Source: Chloroflexota bacterium
Lineage (GTDB): Bacteria; Chloroflexota; Anaerolineae; Anaerolineales; Anaerolineaceae
Direction of reading: 5' to 3'
DNA: 10,959 nucleotides
NCBI GenBank assembly: GCA_023434145.1
Contig: JAEYTI010000243.1
Coordinates: forward strand, 1 to 10,959
Part shown: one piece after another, positions 1 to 4,691 of the stretch
How the letters are laid out: every line of letters starts with the position of its first letter
Position numbering within the stretch: position 1 is the stretch's first letter
Notes under the pieces: model-generated
What the model was told of the DNA's origin: nothing
The model's input: only the letters and a program-made list of their open reading frames with translations
Database searches by the model: none
Program-made: the position numbers and the translations under genes

Positions 1-17
1 GGGGAACGAAGTTCCCC
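1..17. repeat. short GC-rich hairpin at window edge
   Basis: A perfect inverted repeat, GGGGAAC-GAA-GTTCCCC, gives a 7-bp stem with a 3-base loop. No T-run follows on the plus strand, so it is not a typical terminator for a gene entering from the left, although such a gene would lie outside the window. It has the same style (7-8 bp GC-rich arms, 3-4 base loop) as hairpins at 2571, 2655 and 10888. Confidence 0.6.
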
Positions 18-84
18 TGTCCCAACGCAACAACAAACTGGGAAGTACCCAAGAAACTGAAATTCACCCCCTGGCGGCCCAGGA

Positions 85-114
85 CTGACACGAACAACAT
101 TTCGCTATTATAAT
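85..114 (+). promoter_or_regulatory. sigma70-type promoter for the gmk operon
   Basis: A -35 box CTGACA (85-90, 5 of 6 matches to TTGACA) is separated by 18 bases from a perfect -10 box TATAAT (109-114). Transcription would start near 121, giving an untranslated leader of about 108 bases before the gmk start. I see no strong structure in that leader. No other promoter-like pair of this quality is visible before gmk. Confidence 0.65.
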
Positions 115-228
115 CAGGATTGGGTAAAAATTCTCAGAGAAGACGATGGCACTCCTGGTTCGCCAATTCTCACCGGCCCCGTATCAGCAGACATAATAAC
201 CGCTAACCGAACACAATAGGAACCGATC

Positions 229-855
229 ATGTCTGACGAAACCTTATCATTTGATTTATTTCATCCCCAACCGCTGCTCGTGGTAATCTCCGGGCCCTCC
301 GGGGTCGGCAAGGATGCCGTATTGAAGGCCATGCAGCAGCGCGGTTTGACACTCCATTATGTGGTAACCATGACGAGCCGCGCTCCGCGCAACGGTGAAG
401 TGGAAGGCGTAGATTACTTCTTCGTCTCTCGTGAAAGGTTCGAAGAGCTGATCGAGCAGGATGAGTTTATTGAGTATGCCAACGTGTACAACGACTACAA
501 AGGCATCCCCAAGTCGCAGATCCGGCAGGCGCTAGCCAGCCAACGCGACGTGATCCTGCGCGTGGATGTGCAGGGCGCTCAAACGCTCCGCAGCCTGTGC
601 CCCGATGCCGTGCTGATTTTCCTGATCCCCTCCAACGAAAAAGAGTGGTTAGAGCGGCTGCGCAGCCGCAAATCTGAGACTGCAGAGAGCCTGGCCCTGC
701 GCCTGAAAACAGCAAAGAAAGAGTTGGAGAACCTGGGGGCGTTCGATTACGTGGTGGTAAACGCGCAGGACCGGTTGAAAGAAACAGTTGACATCATCGA
801 ATCAATCATTAAAGCCGAGCATCATCGGGTAGAGCCTCGCAAGGTCTCCTTGTAA
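229..855 (+). CDS. gmk: guanylate kinase
   Basis: Cytosolic enzyme that converts GMP plus ATP to GDP plus ADP, an essential step in guanine nucleotide supply. The 208 residues are typical of bacterial Gmk. The P-loop is GPSGVGKDAV (residues 22-31). The GMP-binding lid follows with TSRAPRNGEVEGVDYFF, then FIEYANVYNDYKGIPKSQI (usual form EYAxVxxxxYGTP). The RVDVQGAQTLR stretch matches the family's IDVQGA motif, and FDYVVVN closes the fold. The start is set by AGGA at 218-221, 7 bases before the ATG. Oddity: the residue after the P-loop lysine is Asp29 rather than the usual Ser/Thr; I recall this variant in Chloroflexota, which supports the taxonomic guess. It is the first gene of an apparent two-gene operon. 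The downstream partner is a transporter, and the frequent gmk neighbours rpoZ and coaBC are not here. Confidence 0.96.
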   Translation: MSDETLSFDLFHPQPLLVVISGPSGVGKDAVLKAMQQRGLTLHYVVTMTSRAPRNGEVEGVDYFFVSRERFEELIEQDEFIEYANVYNDYKGIPKSQIRQALASQRDVILRVDVQGAQTLRSLCPDAVLIFLIPSNEKEWLERLRSRKSETAESLALRLKTAKKELENLGAFDYVVVNAQDRLKETVDIIESIIKAEHHRVEPRKVSL

Positions 856-893
856 ACATGCCCTCCCACGCAAATTGGTAGGCATCAGAGCAT

Positions 894-2525
894 ATGATCG
901 AAATTCTCAAAGAAAATCCGCTGCTCCTGCTGTTCCTGGTGGCAGCGATTGGCTATCCGCTTGGGCGCGTGCGCATTGGCGGCACCAGCCTGGGTGTGGC
1001 GGCGGTGCTTTTTGTGGGCCTTGCTTTTGGCGCAATGGACCCCGAATTGGAAGTGCCGGAGGTGCTCTACCAGCTTGGGTTGGTGCTGTTTGTCTACACC
1101 ATTGGCCTGAGCAGCGGCGCGATCTTCTTCACCTCGCTGGCGCGCAAGGGCCTGCGTTATAACCTGCTGGTAGCAGGCGGACTGGTCATTGCGGCAGTGT
1201 TGGCAGCCGTCGCCCAGCGCATCATCGGCATCCCCGACAGCATGACCGCCGGTATGTTCGCCGGAAGTGTTACCAACACGCCTGCCCTCGCGGGCGCCAT
1301 CGAATATATCAAAGCACAGGGTGGCTCAGAAGCAGGGCTGACCGAGCCGGTGATTGCTTATTCGCTCACTTACCCCGTCGGCGTGCTGGGTATGATTTTG
1401 ACCACCTACCTGCTCCAACGGCTGTGGAAAGTGGACTACGCCGCCGAGGCCCGCGCGCTGCCGGAATACAACAGCACCAATGAGCCGGTTGAGAGCCGCA
1501 CCATCTGCGTAAGGCAGGGGTATGGGGTCCTCAATGTGGCCGAGCTGGTCCGAGCCAAACGGTGGAGCGTGGTGTTTGGCCGCCTGCGCCGTGATAACAA
1601 GATCAGCCTTGTCACCGGCCATACGGTTCTACAACCGGGTGATCTGGTAACCCTGGTGGGTACGCAGGACGAATTAGATGCAGTGACCGATGCCCTGGGC
1701 GACACCTCTTGCGGAGAGCGGCTGGAGTTCGACCTTAGCCAGTACGATAAGCGGCGCATCTTCGTTTCGAACCCCAACGTGGTTGGCCGGCAGCTCCGCA
1801 GCCTGGATATCATCGAAAAGCACGGCGCGCTGGTCACTCGCCTCCGCCGCGGTGATGTGGAGCTCATTCCCAACGGCAGCACGGTTCTTTCCCCCGGCGA
1901 TCAGATTCGCGTGGTAGCGCCGCACACGCAAATGAACGCCCTGGCAAAGCTGTTTGGCGACTCTTATCGGGCTGTTAGCGAGATCGACATTCTTACCTTT
2001 AGCCTGGGGCTTGGGCTGGGCCTGCTGCTTGGCATGATCCCTCTTCCGCTACCCGGCGGCGTGACCCTGCGCCTGGGTATTGCCGGCGGCCCGCTGCTCG
2101 TTGCGCTCCTGCTCGGCGCATTGGGGCGCACCGGCCCGCTGGTGTGGAACATCCCCTACAGTGCCAACCTCACGCTGCGGCAGATTGGCCTGGTATTCTT
2201 CCTGGCAGGCATCGGCACACGGGCGGGGTATTCTTTTGTATCCACCATCACGCAGGGCTCAGGCCTGCTTATCTTCGCTGCCGGAGCCGTAATCACCTGC
2301 CTGACGACGCTGGTTGTGCTGTGGGTTGGTTACAAGCTGCTCAAGATCCCGATGGGTTTATTGTTAGGCATCCTCTCGGGGTTGCAGACCCAACCCGCTG
2401 TACTTGGCTTTAGCCTGGAGCAAAGCAAGAATGAACTGCCGAACATCGGCTATGCTTCGGTCTACCCGGTGGCGATGATCTTGAAAATTGTTCTGGCCCA
2501 GGCATTGTTGATTTTGTTGAGATGA
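894..2525 (+). CDS. AspT/YidE/YbjL-family transporter with two RCK_C domains
   Basis: Integral membrane protein of the aspartate:alanine exchanger family; the substrate cannot be read from the sequence. The 543 residues show the family's duplicated layout. An N-terminal membrane half spans about residues 8-175 and carries GSVTNTPAL (124-132). Two cytosolic TrkA-C/RCK_C-like regulatory domains follow (about 200-273 and 285-357), each ending in a 'L.PGD.(v)' strand (LQPGDLVTLVG, LSPGDQIRVVA). The C-terminal membrane half spans about 366-543 and has the matching GLQTQPAVL (496-504) followed by YASVYPVAMILKI. The two TPAL/QPAV motifs are the pseudo-symmetric core. It starts 38 bases after the gmk stop with no promoter between them, so co-transcription is likely. 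The ribosome-binding site is weak (AGG at 880-882, 11 bases upstream), which suggests translation helped by coupling. AspT itself is a documented exchanger; YidE and YbjL are less well defined, so no symbol is given. Confidence 0.9.
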   Translation: MIEILKENPLLLLFLVAAIGYPLGRVRIGGTSLGVAAVLFVGLAFGAMDPELEVPEVLYQLGLVLFVYTIGLSSGAIFFTSLARKGLRYNLLVAGGLVIAAVLAAVAQRIIGIPDSMTAGMFAGSVTNTPALAGAIEYIKAQGGSEAGLTEPVIAYSLTYPVGVLGMILTTYLLQRLWKVDYAAEARALPEYNSTNEPVESRTICVRQGYGVLNVAELVRAKRWSVVFGRLRRDNKISLVTGHTVLQPGDLVTLVGTQDELDAVTDALGDTSCGERLEFDLSQYDKRRIFVSNPNVVGRQLRSLDIIEKHGALVTRLRRGDVELIPNGSTVLSPGDQIRVVAPHTQMNALAKLFGDSYRAVSEIDILTFSLGLGLGLLLGMIPLPLPGGVTLRLGIAGGPLLVALLLGALGRTGPLVWNIPYSANLTLRQIGLVFFLAGIGTRAGYSFVSTITQGSGLLIFAAGAVITCLTTLVVLWVGYKLLKIPMGLLLGILSGLQTQPAVLGFSLEQSKNELPNIGYASVYPVAMILKIVLAQALLILLR

Positions 2526-2570
2526 TCGTAATTATGGGTACCGCTGCACTTGACTGTGGTCGGTCGTGCA

Positions 2571-2589
2571 AGGCGGGCGCAGCCCGCCT
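2571..2589. repeat. GC-rich hairpin downstream of the transporter
   Basis: Perfect inverted repeat AGGCGGGC-GCA-GCCCGCCT, an 8-bp stem with a 3-base loop, 45 bases after the transporter stop. No T-run follows on either strand, so it is not a classic intrinsic terminator, though it could protect a 3' end. It is the first of a series of stems that fills this convergent intergenic region. Confidence 0.7.
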
Positions 2590-2593
2590 ATGA

Positions 2594-2652
2594 AAGGGAA
2601 ATGTGGGCATTTTGGAAACGCTTCGCGTTTTCAAAATGCCCACATTTCCCTT
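2594..2652. repeat. 59-base near-perfect palindrome (28-bp stem, 3-base loop)
   Basis: Arms 2594-2621 and 2625-2652 pair along 28 positions with a single G:T wobble (2615 with 2631) around a TTC loop. The arm begins AAGGGAAATGTGGGC, and the loop end reads CGC-TTC-GCG. Such a long uninterrupted stem is beyond what termination needs. Possibilities are a small palindromic mobile or repeat element (MITE/REP-like), a bidirectional transcription barrier, or an RNA-processing site. No open frame lies in it and no target-site duplication is obvious. Confidence 0.8.
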
Positions 2653-2654
2653 CT

Positions 2655-2673
2655 GCGCTCCCATAGGGAGCGC
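2655..2673. repeat. GC-rich hairpin
   Basis: Perfect inverted repeat GCGCTCCC-ATA-GGGAGCGC, an 8-bp stem with a 3-base loop, beginning two bases after the 28-bp palindrome ends. Same architecture as the hairpin at 2571, so the long palindrome is bracketed by two similar short stems. Confidence 0.7.
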
Positions 2674-2685
2674 GCTTCAAGCCAG

Positions 2686-2701
2686 CAGCCCGACAGGGCT
2701 G
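2686..2701. repeat. small hairpin
   Basis: Inverted repeat CAGCCC-GACA-GGGCTG, a 6-bp stem with a 4-base loop, in the same hairpin-rich stretch. The octamer GCAGCCCG occurs here (2685-2692) and in the hairpin at 2571 (2579-2586). Confidence 0.5.
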
Positions 2702-2716
2702 AACAGTTACGATTTC

Positions 2717-2743
2717 TTTATTGATACTTACAGTATCAATAAA
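2717..2743. repeat. AT-rich 12-bp hairpin overlapping the next terminator stem
   Basis: Perfect inverted repeat TTTATTGATACT-TAC-AGTATCAATAAA, a 12-bp stem with a 3-base loop. Its right arm shares bases 2739-2743 with the left arm of the 24-bp stem at 2739-2791, so the two structures cannot both form fully in one transcript. On the minus strand it lies just past the 24-bp stem and may act as a second terminator or an RNA 3'-end stabiliser. Confidence 0.7.
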
Positions 2744-2791
2744 GGATAAGATCCCCTGCCGAACGGATCGGCAGGGGATCTTATCCTTTAT
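2739..2791. terminator. bidirectional terminator-like stem (24 bp) between converging genes
   Basis: Arms 2739-2762 and 2768-2791 are perfectly complementary over 24 bp around a 5-base ACGGA loop. The core is GC-rich (GATCCCCTGCCG), and the outer part is A-rich on the 5' side and U-rich on the 3' side on either strand (CTTATCCTTTAT). It lies between the stop of the plus-strand transporter (2525) and the stop of the minus-strand Tad gene (2865), the expected place for a shared terminator. The U-tract is interrupted by CC, so efficiency is uncertain. Confidence 0.7.
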
Positions 2792-2813
2792 GCTTGCTTC
2801 GATGAACTTATGA

Positions 2814-2845
2814 CCCGCGGAACTCAGGGGGATGACTGCCGCGGG
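2814..2845. repeat. CCCGCGG / CCGCGGG inverted repeat
   Basis: Perfect 7-base arms (2814-2820 and 2839-2845) with an 18-base spacer, 19 bases past the stop of the Tad-domain gene. No T-run follows on the minus strand. It could be a weak 3' hairpin; the stronger termination candidate is the 24-bp stem further on. Confidence 0.45.
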
Positions 2846-2864
2846 GCTTTATGCCGTTTCTGTA

Positions 2865-4148
2865 TTACTGGGTTAGCTCGACCATCGGAGGAAGCTGATA
2901 GTTATTCTCAGGGATGTAATTGATGTTTATCGTTGCACCCCCATGGGTCTTGATTGTGTCACAGATGATGTTGGAATTGTAACCCACCGCTCCACTGTTG
3001 CCGCCGAATGAGCATTCTGAACCAGGGGCCAGCACTGTGCCGCTGAATACGGTGCTATTGCCACCAGAGAGCTTAATGGGTTCCTGGTTGCTCGCGGGGG
3101 CATAGATGAGCATGCCAGCCCACTGGTTGCCCTTACCATCCTTCAAATTTGTCGGACGGGTCAGGTTCGCTTTTCCATTCCCGGTCATCTTCAGATCGCC
3201 GCCCATCATAGCGATGAAGACACCATTTCCGGTGAGTGTACCGCCATTGAAACTGAAACCATTCATGAAGCAGTACATGCCCGGTTTCATCGTCCAATCG
3301 CCGTTCGTGATCTGTACTTTGCCATCGAAGCGACCTGGGTTTAGCGTGTTTGTTGTAGAGTTCATAGTTCCATCAGCAGGGCTGTCGCAGTCGGGCATAG
3401 GAACATTCGGCAGGGGAGCTGGGGGGGCGTTTTCAATAGGCGCGGGGACGACTGTGGGTGGTTTCTTGGGGTCGTTTTGATCTTCCTTCTTAAACCAGCT
3501 GCCAACGACCCAGATCTTGCCGCCATTTTGCACCGTAACCTTGCCTGAGCCGCCGTTCTTCACGCCAGAGGTAGAGGAGGTGGAGTTGGAGAAGATATTG
3601 CCGTTCTTCACAACGACATTCACGTTGCCGTCAAATTCCAGCGCACTTTTGGCAGTGGGATTCGAAGCGTGGATGGCGTTCCCATTCGCGAAGCAGTTAC
3701 AGTTGACGGTAGAGAAGGTCACCGCCTCAACGACAATTTTCGATTCGCCGCCATAGAGGATCTGCGCGAAAATGGGGTCTACCCGTTCGGTAATACGCAC
3801 CTGATGGTATAACACGTTGCCCTGGTACGGCCCGCTCTGTGGAGGGTTGAAGTACTCAACCAACACGCTTTTTTGGGGATCAGGAAGGTTTTTTTCGGAG
3901 GGAATTACGGCATAGCCATTATGCCCGGCGAGGGCAATCGCCTTGGCTTTTACCTGGCTATGCGAGAGCCCTTCCGCTGCGGCGTAAGCAGCGCCAAGTG
4001 CGGCGCTATCGACGGCTGCTTGGGCGCGGCGGCGCTCGGAATAAATCCGACCGCCGTCTACCGCCAAAGCTGCAAAACCAAAGACTGCTACGATCGCCAG
4101 AATGATAAAAATCAATGCCTGGCCCTTTTCAGAAGATTGCACTTTCAT
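2865..4148 (-). CDS. Tad-domain (TadE/TadG-like) surface or secreted protein
   Basis: The 427-residue protein begins with the N-terminal domain of putative Flp pilus-assembly TadE/G-like proteins: a short charged tip, EKGQALIF, one hydrophobic helix (about 11-31), then DGGRIYSERRRAQAAVDSAALGAA (31-54; the hallmark VDxGR...R..Q.A.DSAALA pattern). The helix would anchor it or be the export signal, with the rest outside. After about residue 145 the sequence is rich in Gly, Asn, Ser and Thr, with short beta-strand-like repeats (GNVNVVV, GKVTVQNGGKIWVV, GGTLTGNGVFIAMMGGDLKMTGNG). This suggests a beta-helix-like passenger, interrupted by a Pro-rich linker (about 227-254). Six cysteines (150, 152, 254, 293, 379, 396) could form disulfides. 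AGGAG at 4157-4161 lies 8 bases before the ATG. No other tad gene is visible, so a pilus role is unproven; it may be an adhesin or surface-layer component. Confidence 0.82.
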   Translation of the reverse strand: MKVQSSEKGQALIFIILAIVAVFGFAALAVDGGRIYSERRRAQAAVDSAALGAAYAAAEGLSHSQVKAKAIALAGHNGYAVIPSEKNLPDPQKSVLVEYFNPPQSGPYQGNVLYHQVRITERVDPIFAQILYGGESKIVVEAVTFSTVNCNCFANGNAIHASNPTAKSALEFDGNVNVVVKNGNIFSNSTSSTSGVKNGGSGKVTVQNGGKIWVVGSWFKKEDQNDPKKPPTVVPAPIENAPPAPLPNVPMPDCDSPADGTMNSTTNTLNPGRFDGKVQITNGDWTMKPGMYCFMNGFSFNGGTLTGNGVFIAMMGGDLKMTGNGKANLTRPTNLKDGKGNQWAGMLIYAPASNQEPIKLSGGNSTVFSGTVLAPGSECSFGGNSGAVGYNSNIICDTIKTHGGATININYIPENNYQLPPMVELTQ

Positions 4149-4165
4149 TCAACACTCTCCTTTTT

Positions 4166-4200
4166 TTGCTGCCCGATGAACGAGCAATGGTTGACAGCAA
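4166..4200 (-). promoter_or_regulatory. stem just upstream of the Tad-gene ribosome-binding site
   Basis: In the transcript, TTGCTGTC (4200-4193) can pair with GGCAGCAA (4173-4166) in an 8-bp stem with one G:U pair and a 19-base loop. The stem ends 4 bases before the AGGAG ribosome-binding site. It could be part of an expression platform that changes access to the start, but no competing pairing is clear, so this is only a structural observation. Confidence 0.3.
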
Positions 4201-4315
4201 GAAAGACCATCCAGCGGAGCAACGACGCCGTTGTCCGCGCAGGGATCATGAGAAATTCTGTCACGCTCCAGCAGCCATCTGCCTGGGGAGTGCTCTGATC
4301 TGTTGATCCAACCTC

Positions 4316-4412
4316 GACCCTCTTGGCATGGCTTACTCTTCAAATAGAACCGGTGCTTTGCATCCCCCTACCAATTTTTCAAAAACTGTAACGTTCTGGT
4401 TTGTTTTCCGTT
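4316..4412 (-). promoter_or_regulatory. structured leader, partly resembling a class I c-di-GMP (GEMM) riboswitch
   Basis: Read on the minus strand, the leader holds GGGGATGCAAAGCACCGG (4367-4350), close to the GEMM-I signature GGGACGCAAAGCCACxGG. A short loop region follows, then AGTAAGCCATGCC (4337-4325), which resembles the GEMM-I 3' element AGGAUGGCC. Upstream is ACAAACC, comparable to GGCAAACC but lacking the GG, then an imperfect hairpin around TTTTTGAAAAA. Position fits: it begins within a few bases of the predicted transcription start and precedes a surface-protein gene, a common c-di-GMP target. Against it: the 5' GGC is AAC, one C is missing from AAAGCC, and I find no clear closing P1 helix. 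It could be a divergent member or chance. Confidence 0.33.
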
Positions 4413-4418
4413 AACATT

Positions 4419-4447
4419 ATTCTACCGACTCTGTAAGGACTTGGCAA
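4419..4447 (-). promoter_or_regulatory. sigma70-type promoter for the Tad-domain gene
   Basis: On the minus strand, TTGCCA (4447-4442, 5 of 6 to the -35 consensus), a 17-base spacer and TAGAAT (4424-4419, 5 of 6 to the -10 consensus). The start of transcription would be near 4412, giving a leader of about 260 bases. That long leader is unusual for the window and contains the riboswitch-like segment. Confidence 0.65.
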
Positions 4448-4448
4448 G

Positions 4449-4460
4449 GTACAATTGTAC
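4449..4460. promoter_or_regulatory. 12-base palindrome abutting the -35 box (possible operator)
   Basis: GTACAATTGTAC is a perfect 12-base palindrome one base upstream of the -35 box of the Tad-gene promoter. A dimeric regulator bound here would contact or sit beside RNA polymerase, so it could act as an operator or activator site. No regulator gene is in the window. Chance occurrence in AT-rich DNA is possible. Confidence 0.4.
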
Positions 4461-4567
4461 GCATTTACTTACAGATTCTTCTCATTGAAGCAGATATTTT
4501 TCATCCGTTTGATAGATGTAAGACTAAATTTGGATTTTTCCAACCAAAAGGGACGTTTTATAAGCCA

Positions 4568-4609
4568 TTTTGCGATATTTTTCGCGTTTTCTCGACAAAT
4601 ATCGCAAAA
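4568..4609. repeat. 13-bp inverted repeat with 16-base loop in the AT-rich gap
   Basis: Arms TTTTGCGATATTT (4568-4580) and AAATATCGCAAAA (4597-4609) are perfectly complementary; inside, TCG/CGA can pair after one mismatch. It lies 3 bases from the next stem (4613-4650), which has a loop of the same size. On the minus strand it follows the macroglobulin terminator and may be a second terminator or a structured RNA. The surrounding stretch, about 4440-4690, is clearly more AT-rich than the rest of the window and has no convincing gene. Confidence 0.6.
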
Positions 4610-4612
4610 AAT

Positions 4613-4650
4613 AATCGGTCGGTATCCAATCTCGTTTCCACCGACCGATT
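4613..4650 (-). terminator. rho-independent terminator of the macroglobulin gene
   Basis: On the minus strand, AATCGGTCGGT (4650-4640) pairs with ACCGACCGATT (4623-4613), an 11-bp perfect stem with a 16-base loop, followed directly by ATTTTTT. It begins 41 bases past the stop of the macroglobulin gene, the expected position. The plus strand also shows T-rich sequence after the stem (TTTTTC counting the last stem bases), so it may act in both directions. The large loop is unusual for an intrinsic terminator. Confidence 0.7.
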
Positions 4651-4691
4651 TTTCAATCCTGTAGATTTGTTTTTGGTTATCGATTTGCCAA

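Noticed and set aside
1436..1882. 148-codon minus-strand open frame inside the transporter gene
   Set aside because: Antisense to conserved RCK_C sequence; Arg/Ser-rich translation with no family resemblance.
2571..2845. CRISPR array or integron attC cluster
   Set aside because: The stems differ in sequence and length and are not regularly spaced direct repeats; no attC core sites, cas genes or integrase are visible.
3873..4298. 141-codon plus-strand frame over the start of the Tad gene and its leader
   Set aside because: Antisense to the conserved Tad N-terminal domain and continues into the leader; no family signal.
4455..4664. 69-codon plus-strand frame in the AT-rich gap
   Set aside because: No ribosome-binding site, covers the same hairpins, low-complexity hydrophobic product; most likely non-coding.
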